Position numbers and translations under genes: made by a program. 22,373 nt of DNA, taken from DATDSR01 sp038062165 (GTDB lineage Bacteria > Patescibacteriota > Minisyncoccia > Phycocordibacterales > DATDSR01). This document shows positions 6,140 through 12,764 of the stretch, in pieces. The first letter of the stretch is position 1. Every line of letters begins with the position of its first letter. Under the pieces are notes generated by a model. It searched no databases, was not told where the DNA came from, and saw nothing but the letters and a program-made list of their open reading frames with translations. The stretch spans positions 1 through 22,373 of the forward strand of contig JBBTXQ010000053.1 of the NCBI GenBank assembly GCA_038062165.1. Direction: 5' to 3'.

Positions 6140-6293
6140 GGATTGGCTCTCTGCTTGTGGCCGCTCCTGCGTCTTCCGCGCGATGGGAAGAAGGACGGTG
6201 GACCAAATCCACTCGCCACAGCAGAAGCTAACGCAACTCGAGCCCGAGGCTCGCAGGGGGATACCGGAACACGGGTCCCCCGCTTCACTTTTT
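6140..6293 (+). ncRNA. Predicted structured RNA or rpsO 5' leader with terminator-like end
   Basis: The transcript from the promoter at 6105-6133 folds into nested hairpins: a long arm TCTGC-T-TGTGGC (6150-6161) / GCCACAGCAGA (6215-6225), 11 bp with one bulge, enclosing TCTTCC/GGAAGA and GTGGA (6198-6202) / TCCAC (6208-6212); then CGAGCC (6239-6244) / GGCTCG (6248-6253); then GGGGGA (6256-6261) / TCCCCC (6276-6281) with an inner CCG/CGG, followed by TTTTT at 6289-6293. The last hairpin resembles an intrinsic terminator. This is either a separate small RNA of about 155 nt or a regulatory leader that attenuates rpsO. I do not recognise it as a known class, and pairing has been judged by eye only. 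Confidence 0.5.
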
Positions 6294-6318
6294 AGACAAG
6301 ACATGTTAAGGTAGGCCA

Positions 6319-6543
6319 ATGCTTGCAAAGAAAAAGAAGCAAACACTTATTAATAAAACGAGGGTTCACGACAAAGACACGGGTTCGAGCCACGTGCAGG
6401 TTGCGCTTTTGAATGAACGCATCAAGCAACTCACGGAGCACCTTAAAAAACATCGCAAGGACACTGGCTCACGCAAGGGACTCCTGCAACTTGTAGCCAA
6501 ACGTCGCAAGCACGAGAAATTCCTCGCCAAACGTAAAAAATAA
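6319..6543 (+). CDS. rpsO: 30S ribosomal protein S15
   Basis: A 74-residue S15, which binds the three-way junction of 16S rRNA helices 20-22 and helps assemble the platform. The family core is clear: TGSSHVQVALLNERIKQL and the HLKKHRKDTGSRKGLLQLV helix-turn with the conserved H, D and SR. It ends at KRRKHEKFLAKRKK, about 15 residues short of the usual 88-89, so the last helix (normally ...RY..LI..LGLR) is missing. The start ATG 6319 has AAGG (6308-6311) at a 7-nt spacing. The NYN-domain gene follows after 4 nt, so the two are probably co-transcribed. In most bacteria pnp follows rpsO directly; here it is 1.4 kb away. Confidence 0.95.
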   Translation: MLAKKKKQTLINKTRVHDKDTGSSHVQVALLNERIKQLTEHLKKHRKDTGSRKGLLQLVAKRRKHEKFLAKRKK

Positions 6544-6547
6544 ATAG

Positions 6548-7111
6548 ATGGCAGTAGTCAAGCATAGCGCCCAGAGAGTTGGCATCTTTATAGACACAGC
6601 CAATCTCTATCACAGTGCTAAAAATTTATATAAATCAAAGGTTAATTTCGGCAACGTCGTCAAAGACGCCCTAGCTGGTCGCACACTTATACGTGCCATT
6701 GGTTACGTAATAGCTACAGAGGGCGGGGAGGAAAAAGCCTTCTTCGACGCTCTGGCTAAAATGGGCATCGAAACAAAATCAAAAGATTTGCAGATATTTT
6801 ACGGCGGAGCCAAGAAGGCTGACTGGGATGTGGGTATTACCGTAGATGTGATCACCATGGCTCCCAAGCTAGACGTAGCTATTCTCGTATCTGGCGACGG
6901 CGACTATGTGCCTCTAATTGAATACCTCAAAATGCATGGCGTACAAGTAGAAGTAGCCGCCTTCGGCAGATCAACATCAAGTAAATTGCGTGAGTCAACA
7001 GATTCGTTTTTAGACCTGTCAGAAACACCAGAGAAATACCTGATGCGGAGTATGCGTCGTGGCCCAAGATCTGGAGCACAAGAATCAACTCCCGGCGAGC
7101 AGATAGCTTAA
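6548..7111 (+). CDS. NYN domain (LabA/DUF88-like) putative ribonuclease
   Basis: A 187-residue protein with a PIN-like NYN domain over about residues 8-155. The acidic metal-binding positions are visible: IFIDTANLY near residue 13-21 (first Asp), DWDVGITVDV around 97-106, and LVSGDGDYVPLI around 116-127 (paired Asp). Such domains are predicted or shown to cut RNA; the natural substrate here is unknown. The N-terminus MAVVKHSAQR and the C-terminal 25 residues, rich in R, S and G, are flexible. Translation is probably coupled to rpsO, whose stop is 4 nt upstream. A long hairpin (7124-7169) follows the gene. Its place next to rpsO and near pnp fits an RNA-metabolism role, as inference. Confidence 0.88.
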   Translation: MAVVKHSAQRVGIFIDTANLYHSAKNLYKSKVNFGNVVKDALAGRTLIRAIGYVIATEGGEEKAFFDALAKMGIETKSKDLQIFYGGAKKADWDVGITVDVITMAPKLDVAILVSGDGDYVPLIEYLKMHGVQVEVAAFGRSTSSKLRESTDSFLDLSETPEKYLMRSMRRGPRSGAQESTPGEQIA

Positions 7112-7123
7112 CTCACCCGGACT

Positions 7124-7169
7124 TTATCTCGCCCTCTCTTATAAATAAGAGAGGGGAGGGGTGAGATAA
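7124..7169. repeat. Long perfect-armed hairpin after the NYN gene
   Basis: Outer arms TTATCTC (7124-7130) / GAGATAA (7163-7169) enclose inner arms CCCTCTCTT (7132-7140) / AAGAGAGGG (7147-7155). There is no T-run after it, so it is not a standard intrinsic terminator; it could stabilise the rpsO-NYN mRNA 3' end or be a dispersed palindrome. Confidence 0.6.
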
Positions 7170-7172
7170 GTA

Positions 7173-7178
7173 AATAAT
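7173..7178 (+). promoter_or_regulatory. -10 hexamer of the small RHH gene
   Basis: AATAAT ends 6 nt before ATG 7185, the same spacing as at the other leaderless genes of the window. No -35 is evident because the region is occupied by the hairpin 7124-7169. Confidence 0.35.
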
Positions 7179-7184
7179 TCACAA

Positions 7185-7367
7185 ATGACTAACAAAAAGA
7201 CAGAACAAATGTGGGTCACGGTTTCCCATCAAACATACACCGCTTTGAAAGTTCAAGCTGACGAGCTGGGAACTACTGTAGAAAAATTCGCTTCAGCTTT
7301 GCTAGAAGAATACATTCGTTCAGATTTCAAATCACTTGACATGAAAAGACTAAAGCGTAGCCTGTAG
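7185..7367 (+). CDS. Small RHH-like (CopG/Arc-type) protein
   Basis: A 60-residue protein. The segment MWVTVSHQTYTALKVQADEL followed by GTTVEKFASALLEEYI has the strand-helix-turn-helix pattern of ribbon-helix-helix DNA-binding proteins; a basic tail (MKRLKRSL) follows. No toxin gene is adjacent, so it is either a stand-alone regulator or an orphan antitoxin. There is no Shine-Dalgarno; a -10-like hexamer sits 6 nt upstream of the ATG. The next gene starts 39 nt later with its own strong ribosome site. Confidence 0.55.
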   Translation: MTNKKTEQMWVTVSHQTYTALKVQADELGTTVEKFASALLEEYIRSDFKSLDMKRLKRSL

Positions 7368-7406
7368 CAAGCAGTGGACTAAATACCTACGAAAGAGGAG
7401 GTGGGC

Positions 7407-7892
7407 ATGAAGATTCCTGTTTCAGAGCTAGTAAACTCGGCTATTTGCCACATTGAGTGGTTAAAGGCTCTTGGAATGTTTAACCTGTCCGGGCAGTGGA
7501 AAAACAGGCGAGGGGGATACTTGGTAATCGCCTATGACAGAGACGGGATGCCTGATGCCATAGTAAAGGTTGCAACAATATCTCTGCCAAGGATTGGCAA
7601 GGACAAGGCCCTCAAGTACTGGAAATACGCATTGGCTAAGGACAGGGTACTGCGCAATAACCCCCTTGCAACTTCGACAGCCGATATTGGCTTCATGCCC
7701 GGAGGCATACGAGTCCGGAGCGAAAATGGAGTTATGCGCATTTCATTTTCCGGCCTGCCACCAGAGGGAGACGACGCATTTGTAATCCTTGTCTGTTTGG
7801 TCCAAAAGCTTATGACCAGACAATTGGCTATGGCTCATTTCGAGAAATTGAAGAACGAGCATGGCCTAATGCTCCTGAAGATGAAAGGGTGA
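7407..7892 (+). CDS. Hypothetical protein (161 aa)
   Basis: A 161-residue soluble protein I cannot assign. The start is set at ATG 7407, since AGGAGGTG (7396-7403) is correctly spaced for it; GTG 7401 lies within that Shine-Dalgarno. The sequence has an N-terminal helical part, a beta-rich middle (GGYLVIAYDRDGMPDAIVKVA), and a stretch ISFSGLPPEGDDAFVILVCL near residues 112-131 that recalls a motif I associate with uncharacterised CPR proteins. The C-terminus is helical and basic. The gene has its own ribosome site and a hairpin terminator directly after it, suggesting a single-gene transcription unit or the end of the rpsO operon. Confidence 0.65.
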   Translation: MKIPVSELVNSAICHIEWLKALGMFNLSGQWKNRRGGYLVIAYDRDGMPDAIVKVATISLPRIGKDKALKYWKYALAKDRVLRNNPLATSTADIGFMPGGIRVRSENGVMRISFSGLPPEGDDAFVILVCLVQKLMTRQLAMAHFEKLKNEHGLMLLKMKG

Positions 7893-7904
7893 TACAAAAA
7901 GCAA

Positions 7905-7937
7905 ACGGCGAGTCGAAAGGCTCGCCGTGATTCGTTT
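7905..7937 (+). terminator. Hairpin terminator after gene 7407-7892
   Basis: Perfect 8-bp stem ACGGCGAG (7905-7912) / CTCGCCGT (7921-7928) with an 8-nt loop, 12 nt after the stop, followed by a loose T-rich tail GATTCGTTT. The T tract is weak, so efficiency is uncertain. Confidence 0.6.
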
Positions 7938-7962
7938 ACAATTTCCATCAAAAGTGTAGAGT
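7935..7962 (+). promoter_or_regulatory. Leaderless promoter of pnp
   Basis: TTTACA (7935-7940), 16 nt, TAGAGT (7957-7962), then 7 nt to ATG 7970. The -35 overlaps the tail of the preceding terminator. Confidence 0.5.
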
Positions 7963-7969
7963 ATCTGTT

Positions 7970-10183
7970 ATGACGAAGAAGGAATTCTCGATGGAGCTCG
8001 CCGGGCGCACGCTCACGGCCACATTTTCTGATCTGGCGGATCAGGCTAATGGATCTGTAATGATTAGATGCGGGGATACTATCGTGCTGGTGACCACCGT
8101 GATGGGAAAGACTGATAAACCGGACATTGATTACTTTCCGCTCACTGTTGACTACGAGGAAAAGTTTTATGCTGCTGGCAAGATTCTCGGCTCGCGATTT
8201 ATCAAGCGTGAGAATCGGCCCTCTGACGAGGCAATTCTCTCGGGCAGGATTGTGGACAGAACGATTAGGCCATTATTTAATCAAGGCATGCGCCGCGAGG
8301 TGCAAGTGGTGACAACCGTGCTCTCGATTGACAACTTGAATGATCCAGACACGCTGGCTGTGATCGGCGCCTCTCTTGCGCTTGGAACATCTGATATACC
8401 CTGGAATGGGCCAGTTTCTGCTGTGCGAGTCATAGGGAAGGGGGAGAAGCCTTTTGATCTGCTTGTTTGCGGCACAGACGGTCAAGTGAATATGATCGAG
8501 TGCGAAGCCAAAGAGATAACGGAGGCTGTAATTGAAGAGAATCTAATTAAAGCAAGTAGAGAAATAGAATTCGTTCAAGAATGGCAAAAAGAAATAATTA
8601 AAAAAATCGGCAAAGTTAAATCGGAAGTGCCAATTAATGCAGTACAGCCGAAACATCTAGAACTCTTGAGAGAAAATTTATTAAATGAGTTGCGTGAGAC
8701 ACTCTTTAATAATCAACCCATTAAAGCTGATACAAGTTTGGTTGAAGCAAAATGGAAAAAGCTTTTTGCAGAGAATTATCCGGCTAAATCCGCCGAGGGC
8801 GGATCGCCCGACGCGAACGCGTCTAGGGAACTGTGCAACAGAATTTTCGAACAAGCTACTGACGAACTTGTTCACAGTGAGGCCATTACAAATAATAAAC
8901 GTCCTGATGGCAGAAAGTTTGATGAGATCAGGCCACTGTACACCCAAGCCGGCGGGCTATCACCCATAGTGCACGGGGTGGGCATTTTCTACCGCGGCGC
9001 GACACACGTTTTGTCTGTACTTACTCTTGGCGGACCGGGCGATGCGCAAATAATTGAAGGCATGGAAGTGAGCGAGAAGAAACGCTTCATGCATCACTAC
9101 AACTTCCCGCCATTTTCTACGGGCGAAGTCGGCAGAATGGGCGGAAGTAATAGGCGTTCTATCGGACACGGAGCACTCGCCGAGAAAGCTTTGCGCGGCA
9201 CGCTACCAGACGAAACAGAATTCCCCTACACAATCAGACTAGTAAGTGAGTCAACTGCGAGCAATGGCAGTACCAGCATGGCAAGTGTCTGCGCCAGCAC
9301 ACTAGCTCTTATGGACGGCGGCGTGCCGATTAAGAGACCGACAGCTGGCATCGCCATGGGACTCATGGCAGAAAATCTCAATGATCAAAGCTCAAAGCCC
9401 AATTATAAAATTCTGACAGATATACAGGGGGCAGAGGATCACTTTGGCGATATGGACTTCAAGGTGGCGGGCACAAGCGTGGGGGTGTGTGCTATTCAGC
9501 TTGATATCAAAGTGGGTGGCATTCCCGTCAAGATTCTCACAGAAGCACTAGGCCGGGCTCGCGCGGCCAGAATAGAAATACTCGCCAAGATTGCCGAGGC
9601 CATCCCCACTTCTCGCACAGAACTCTCACCAAACGCGCCCAAGATAATCTCGCTCAAGGTTGCCGAAGAAGAAATTGGTAAAGTGATCGGCTCTGGTGGC
9701 AAAACTATAAATAAAATAATCGACGTAACGGGCGCGGATGTGAATATCGAGGATGACGGCACAGTCTACATTACCGGCAAGGGTGGCACGGCTGAACTGG
9801 CCAAGGCAATGGTGCTAGAACTTGTCACACCCCTAATTCCTGGCCAGAAATTCGAGGGTGAAGTAACTAAGTTACTTGAGTTCGGTGGTGTTGTAAAAAT
9901 CGGCCACTTCAACGAAGGCCTAGTACACATCTCAGAGATCGCGCCGTTTCGCCTCGGTCGCATCGAAGATGCCCTCGGCATAGGGGAGAGGGTTAGCGTA
10001 ATGGTCCTACCGCCCGACGAAATGCGTCCGGGCAAATTGCGCCTCTCGATCAAAGCCGCCGACCCAGAATTCGCAAATAGAAAAGGCCTCAAACCCGCCG
10101 CCCCAGGAGATATGCCCCCACGTCGCGATTTCAGACATGATCGTAGAGACGACCGTCGCGGCCCTCCCAGACATCACCGCTAA
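7970..10183 (+). CDS. pnp: Polynucleotide phosphorylase
   Basis: A 737-residue PNPase, the phosphorolytic 3'-5' exoribonuclease that degrades mRNA to nucleoside diphosphates and can add tails. Domains in order: first RNase PH domain (about 1-210, with FYAAGKILGSRFIKRENRPS), all-helical linker (about 215-310), second catalytic RNase PH domain (about 315-540, with SNRRSIGHGALAEKAL and STSMASVCASTLALMDGGVP, including the phosphate-binding ST-S segment), KH domain (GKVIGSGGKTINKI from about 569) and S1 domain (about 624-692), then a basic tail rich in R, D, P and H. The linker carries a repeat-derived segment (SAEGGSP). The gene has its own promoter and no Shine-Dalgarno, and ends convergently with the RelE toxin gene. 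Confidence 0.97.
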   Translation: MTKKEFSMELAGRTLTATFSDLADQANGSVMIRCGDTIVLVTTVMGKTDKPDIDYFPLTVDYEEKFYAAGKILGSRFIKRENRPSDEAILSGRIVDRTIRPLFNQGMRREVQVVTTVLSIDNLNDPDTLAVIGASLALGTSDIPWNGPVSAVRVIGKGEKPFDLLVCGTDGQVNMIECEAKEITEAVIEENLIKASREIEFVQEWQKEIIKKIGKVKSEVPINAVQPKHLELLRENLLNELRETLFNNQPIKADTSLVEAKWKKLFAENYPAKSAEGGSPDANASRELCNRIFEQATDELVHSEAITNNKRPDGRKFDEIRPLYTQAGGLSPIVHGVGIFYRGATHVLSVLTLGGPGDAQIIEGMEVSEKKRFMHHYNFPPFSTGEVGRMGGSNRRSIGHGALAEKALRGTLPDETEFPYTIRLVSESTASNGSTSMASVCASTLALMDGGVPIKRPTAGIAMGLMAENLNDQSSKPNYKILTDIQGAEDHFGDMDFKVAGTSVGVCAIQLDIKVGGIPVKILTEALGRARAARIEILAKIAEAIPTSRTELSPNAPKIISLKVAEEEIGKVIGSGGKTINKIIDVTGADVNIEDDGTVYITGKGGTAELAKAMVLELVTPLIPGQKFEGEVTKLLEFGGVVKIGHFNEGLVHISEIAPFRLGRIEDALGIGERVSVMVLPPDEMRPGKLRLSIKAADPEFANRKGLKPAAPGDMPPRRDFRHDRRDDRRGPPRHHR
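8788..8804. repeat. In-frame palindrome inside pnp (SAEGGS)
   Basis: ATCCGCC (8788-8794) / GGCGGAT (8798-8804) with a 3-nt loop, read in frame as part of KSAEGGSP at about residue 273, in the helical linker where an insertion is tolerated. This peptide type recurs in CPR proteins. Confidence 0.6.
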
Positions 10184-10200
10184 ATCAAAAGGTGGCACTG

Positions 10201-10458
10201 CTATTCGTACACGGAGTGGTCACCGACGAAGTGGAAAATTATTTCGTCTTTTCCTCCAAACTCAAATACTATTCTGTCTCGGTTATTTATCCAAAAGGCC
10301 CAAAGTCCGGCCATCTTGCCGTGGAGCTTGTGTGTCTTAAGTCTGGGATCAAAAACATCATTCTGAAATATCTCCGTTCTCTCTCGAGCCTGCTTCTTAA
10401 CTTCTGGACCAAGTTTCTTGGCCATACGGGCAAAACTTGCCAAGTAGACTATCTGCAT
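10201..10458 (-). CDS. RelE/YafQ-like mRNA interferase toxin
   Basis: An 85-residue RelE-superfamily toxin. Family features: an N-terminal strand and helices (ARMAKKLGPEVKKQARERTEIF), LKTHKLHGKMAGLWAFWI, the basic strand RDRIVFEFGG, and the C-terminal IIFHFVGDHSVYE with the conserved late His and Tyr. Such toxins cut mRNA in the ribosomal A site. It is complete, with normal length (80-95), and lies 4 nt downstream of its RHH antitoxin stop, so translation should be coupled. It converges on pnp, 17 nt apart. Confidence 0.85.
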   Translation of the reverse strand: MQIVYLASFARMAKKLGPEVKKQARERTEIFQNDVFDPRLKTHKLHGKMAGLWAFWINNRDRIVFEFGGKDEIIFHFVGDHSVYE

Positions 10459-10462
10459 GACA

Positions 10463-10678
10463 TTAGAACAATTCCTCGAGAGACTTGAGAACTTTCCCTT
10501 TGCCAGACTTAAACTCTTTTCTATTTTTCTCTATCAATTTCATAAATTCTTCTTCTTTCTTTTCGCGCACCAGGTCGCGAACGTACTCGCTCTTGGTGGC
10601 GTAACCGCGCTCTTTCACGCCACGCTCAATATCCTTTAGGAGATCTTGGGGGAGCGAGATTGTCATTGTTTGGCGCAT
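10463..10678 (-). CDS. RHH antitoxin of the RelE-like toxin
   Basis: A 71-residue ribbon-helix-helix protein: strand TMTISLPQDL, helix KDIERGVKERG, turn and helix YATKSEYVRDLVREKKEEE, then a charged toxin-binding tail ending KSLEELF. ATG 10678 is chosen because it places MRQTMTISL, the normal RHH beginning, at the N-terminus; the longer frame from TTG 10714 would start inside the -10 box. The gene precedes the toxin in a two-gene operon and should repress it. The promoter is divergent from that of the membrane-protein gene. Confidence 0.82.
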   Translation of the reverse strand: MRQTMTISLPQDLLKDIERGVKERGYATKSEYVRDLVREKKEEEFMKLIEKNRKEFKSGKGKVLKSLEELF

Positions 10679-10713
10679 ATATTGTGTGTTACTTTGTAAG
10701 ACATTGTAGCACA

Positions 10714-10719
10714 ATTATA
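10714..10719 (-). promoter_or_regulatory. -10 box of the RHH-RelE operon
   Basis: A perfect TATAAT on the minus strand (10719-10714), giving a leader of about 28 nt before ATG 10678. A second hexamer TACAAT at 10708-10703 is an alternative. The plus-strand promoter for 10764 starts 32 bp away. Confidence 0.5.
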
Positions 10720-10750
10720 CTTATAGAATGTACGCTGTCAAGATAAAGGT

Positions 10751-10756
10751 TATAAT
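10751..10756 (+). promoter_or_regulatory. -10 box of gene 10764-11630, leaderless type
   Basis: A perfect TATAAT with 7 nt to ATG 10764. It lies inside the longer possible frame that begins at ATG 10728, which is the main reason to reject that upstream start. Confidence 0.55.
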
Positions 10757-10763
10757 AGAGGAC

Positions 10764-11630
10764 ATGATGGACGAGACGAAAGACAACACGGGCGAACTTC
10801 CTAATATCCGGACTTTCAAACATGACTTGGCTCAAACACTTAGCCAAGAAGATGTGAGTGTCGCTTCCGTTGCTGTGCAAGAACAACAGAAACGCTACAA
10901 AGCCGAAGAGGAAAGCGTGAAAGAGATACACACAAGCAAGTTACTTGTGATAATAACTGGCATTCTATTTTTCGTTGGCGCTGTTATTCTGGCATACGTT
11001 CTATTTCTTCATCAAAGTCCAACCCAGAATCAAGATGTTCTCACTCTCACCCCGAACATACCCGAACCACTCTTGTATGCCGACACGCAAACTCTTTTTG
11101 AACTCTCTGGCAAAAATTCTATCGCCGCTTATCGCGAACTCGCAGGCAAGATCACAGCATCTGGACTCTCGCCCAACAAACTGGAAGAAATTATTCCTAC
11201 CTTTAATTCTAAGCCGGTTAGTGTCGAAGAATTCTTTGTTGCTCTGGACATTGGGGCACCCGACAGGCTTGTGCGATTCATGGATAAACGCTTCATGTAC
11301 GGCATCTACGCATTCAGAGATACGACAGCGTTCTTGTTGATTAAGCCTACGTCGTTCGGCCCGGTTTACGCGGAATTACTCGCATGGGAGAACAGCATGC
11401 CAGAAATATTCTACCCATTATTCACAAATAAAAAATTACCCGGAACATTCTCCTGGACTGATGAAATTATTAGAAATATAGACGCACGGGTAGCGCGCGA
11501 TGGCACAGGACAGATTATGTTACTATACGCATTCTTGCCGAACAAGGAAGAGCTTGTGATAACGTCTAGCATTGATACGTTTGTAGAAGTATTAGCAAGA
11601 AGCCAAAGTCCAAAGTCTGTAGTACAATAA
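10764..11630 (+). CDS. Single-pass membrane protein of unknown function
   Basis: A protein of about 288 residues. An N-terminal cytoplasmic segment of about 55 residues is acidic and glutamine-rich (QTLSQEDVSVASVAVQEQQ). One transmembrane helix follows (LLVIITGILFFVGAVILAYV, about residues 58-77), then an extracytoplasmic domain of about 200 residues with alternating strands and helices and no cysteines. The segment GTFSWTDEIIRNIDARV...ILLYAFL-type near 225-260 recalls a family I associate with uncharacterised CPR membrane proteins. A role at the cell surface is inferred from topology only. The start ATG 10764 (or 10767) follows a perfect -10 box. The DksA-like gene begins 12 nt after its stop. 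Confidence 0.75.
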   Translation: MMDETKDNTGELPNIRTFKHDLAQTLSQEDVSVASVAVQEQQKRYKAEEESVKEIHTSKLLVIITGILFFVGAVILAYVLFLHQSPTQNQDVLTLTPNIPEPLLYADTQTLFELSGKNSIAAYRELAGKITASGLSPNKLEEIIPTFNSKPVSVEEFFVALDIGAPDRLVRFMDKRFMYGIYAFRDTTAFLLIKPTSFGPVYAELLAWENSMPEIFYPLFTNKKLPGTFSWTDEIIRNIDARVARDGTGQIMLLYAFLPNKEELVITSSIDTFVEVLARSQSPKSVVQ

Positions 11631-11642
11631 AAATATAAAAAT

Positions 11643-12008
11643 ATGCTAGACACAACAAATTTTAAGAAACTACTTGAAGAAGAGAGGAAGCGCCTTACCA
11701 GACAGTTATCGGGCATTGCCGAAATTGATCCAAACAACCCATCTGATTGGGTGCCCACACCGCCACCAGATATTCAACACGAAGCAGATCCAATTGATGC
11801 CGCCGATGAGATAGAGGAGTATGCCGAGCGCATAGGTATCGAAGTGCCCCTTGAAGAGCAATTAAGAAAAGTAAACGCCGCCCTAGTCGCGATCGAATCT
11901 GGAACTTATGGTACCTGTAACATTGGCGGATCAAATCACCCCATAGAACCAGAGCGCCTCGAAGCCAATCCGTCAGCCCTCACTTGCGTGGCACATATGA
12001 ATTCTTAA
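11643..12008 (+). CDS. TraR/DksA-family protein with altered zinc finger
   Basis: A 121-residue protein with the DksA/TraR layout: an N-terminal coiled-coil half (NFKKLLEEERKRLTRQL), an acidic DPIDAADEIEEYAER segment, LRKVNAALVAIESGTYGTC and a C-terminal finger. DksA-type proteins enter the RNA polymerase secondary channel and tune initiation with ppGpp. The finger normally reads C-x2-C...C-x2-C; here it is C-N-I-G-G at about residue 92 and C-V-A-H at the end, so the second Cys is Gly and the fourth is His. It may bind zinc weakly or not at all. Short length is usual for the CPR form. It may be co-transcribed with the membrane-protein gene 12 nt upstream. Confidence 0.85.
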   Translation: MLDTTNFKKLLEEERKRLTRQLSGIAEIDPNNPSDWVPTPPPDIQHEADPIDAADEIEEYAERIGIEVPLEEQLRKVNAALVAIESGTYGTCNIGGSNHPIEPERLEANPSALTCVAHMNS

Positions 12009-12130
12009 TTTGCTTCTGGGATGGAAACCCAATATCATCGAGCAGGCCGAGTCTCGGCTACGAAATCCGAAAGGCTTTCTGTGTAGTTAACAACAAACTA
12101 TTGAGTGTAGGCTATGCAGCCCCTCGTTTT

Positions 12131-12139
12131 TGTTATAAT
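12131..12139 (+). promoter_or_regulatory. Extended -10 promoter of gene 12146-12418
   Basis: TGT-TATAAT (12131-12139), a perfect extended -10, ends 6 nt before ATG 12146. It follows a 137-bp gene-free stretch with a short hairpin (GCCGA/TCGGC around 12047) and nothing else recognised. Confidence 0.6.
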
Positions 12140-12145
12140 TTGTAA

Positions 12146-12418
12146 ATGACAAAACACAAAAAAGAATCTGAGGAGAGTGGGTGGTGTTTTGCTATTCTTA
12201 ATGGGAAATTGGTTGAGCTTTGGTTCGAGCGCAAAAAGGGAAAACTAAACATTTTCGCGCATGCGTATGTAAAAAGAAGTGAGTTCAAAACAAAGAGTGA
12301 GCATAAAATGATCGACACAGATACAGCAAAGTATCATTTCTCGTGGCGCAATGGAGTGTACAAAGATTTAAATACAGGCGAGAAATTCAAACCCCGTAAA
12401 CCAAACTGGATGAACTGA
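12146..12418 (+). CDS. Conserved hypothetical protein (90 aa)
   Basis: A 90-residue basic, beta-rich protein with no transmembrane segment. It contains GWCFAILNGKLVELWF near the N-terminus, FAHAYVKRSEFKTKSE HKM in the middle and a C-terminal Lys/Pro-rich end (KFKPRKPNWMN). I do not know its function; similar short proteins occur in CPR genomes to my recollection. The start is supported by the extended -10 box 6 nt upstream. The stop is TGA, evidence that TGA is a stop here. Confidence 0.65.
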   Translation: MTKHKKESEESGWCFAILNGKLVELWFERKKGKLNIFAHAYVKRSEFKTKSEHKMIDTDTAKYHFSWRNGVYKDLNTGEKFKPRKPNWMN

Positions 12419-12447
12419 AACTCTACGGCACATGATCGAATTCTTGC

Positions 12448-12708
12448 ATGTTAGCCAAAGTGCATAGGGAGCAGGCAATCAAGACCTTCCTAACCTCTCC
12501 GGAGAGCAAGCGACTTGCAGCTTCTCCACACGCAAAGTTAATGCTCTGGGTAGCGAATGAGATCCTCAAGGAGAGAAAGTGCAACATGGATCTGCTCGAT
12601 CGGAGCTGGTCGGATAAGGGAGAATGGGAAACAGACGAGCATTTCTTGACGGACGTGCGCGGTGAAGCGACTAGAATCCGAGAAGAGCGGTCGCAGGGCG
12701 GCGGGTAG
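12448..12708 (+). CDS. Hypothetical protein (86 aa)
   Basis: An 86-residue helical protein, rich in charged residues, with no known motif. It begins MLAKVHREQAIKTFL and ends in a flexible GGG. No convincing Shine-Dalgarno or -10 box is seen before ATG 12448, so the start is uncertain; it may be read from the mRNA of the preceding gene, 29 nt upstream. A strong terminator 21 nt after its stop supports a real transcription unit. Confidence 0.5.
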   Translation: MLAKVHREQAIKTFLTSPESKRLAASPHAKLMLWVANEILKERKCNMDLLDRSWSDKGEWETDEHFLTDVRGEATRIREERSQGGG

Positions 12709-12728
12709 GAAGCAGACTCGAACTACGG

Positions 12729-12760
12729 CGGGGGAGGGAAACTTCCCCTGCTTTTTCTTT
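12729..12760 (+). terminator. Intrinsic terminator after gene 12448-12708
   Basis: A G-rich/C-rich hairpin (GGGGGAGGGAAACTTCCCC) followed by TGC and CTTTTTCTTTT. The same TTTTTCTTTT tail follows the terminator at 15463. Confidence 0.8.
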
Positions 12761-12764
12761 TGGG

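Larger units (their letters stand above)
5950..6318. other. 369-bp gene-free structured region before rpsO
   Basis: No credible reading frame. From left to right it holds a UUCG-capped hairpin on the plus strand (TCCC-TTCG-GGGA, 5951-5962), the 85-nt inverted-repeat element 5988-6072, a small hairpin AGTGG/CCACT around 6090-6105, a promoter (6105-6133) and the hairpin-rich transcript 6140-6293. I tested it by eye for tRNA, tmRNA, RNase P RNA and SRP RNA hallmarks and found none. Confidence 0.7.

Noticed and set aside
5950..6318. tmRNA, RNase P RNA, SRP RNA or tRNA in the gap before rpsO
   Set aside because: The conserved T-arm, P4 core, GGAAGG-AGCAGC loop and tmRNA ends could not be found on either strand.
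6119..6346. Minus-strand 75-codon frame across the rpsO leader
   Set aside because: Overlaps rpsO and the hairpin-rich region, has no start signal, and has an unnatural composition.
10728..10763. Upstream ATG 10728 as start of the membrane-protein gene
   Set aside because: A perfect TATAAT (10751-10756) lies inside that extension, 7 nt before ATG 10764.
12009..12145. Possible RNA gene in the gap after the DksA-like gene
   Set aside because: Only one short hairpin and no terminator; the gap is sufficiently explained by the extended -10 promoter of the next gene.
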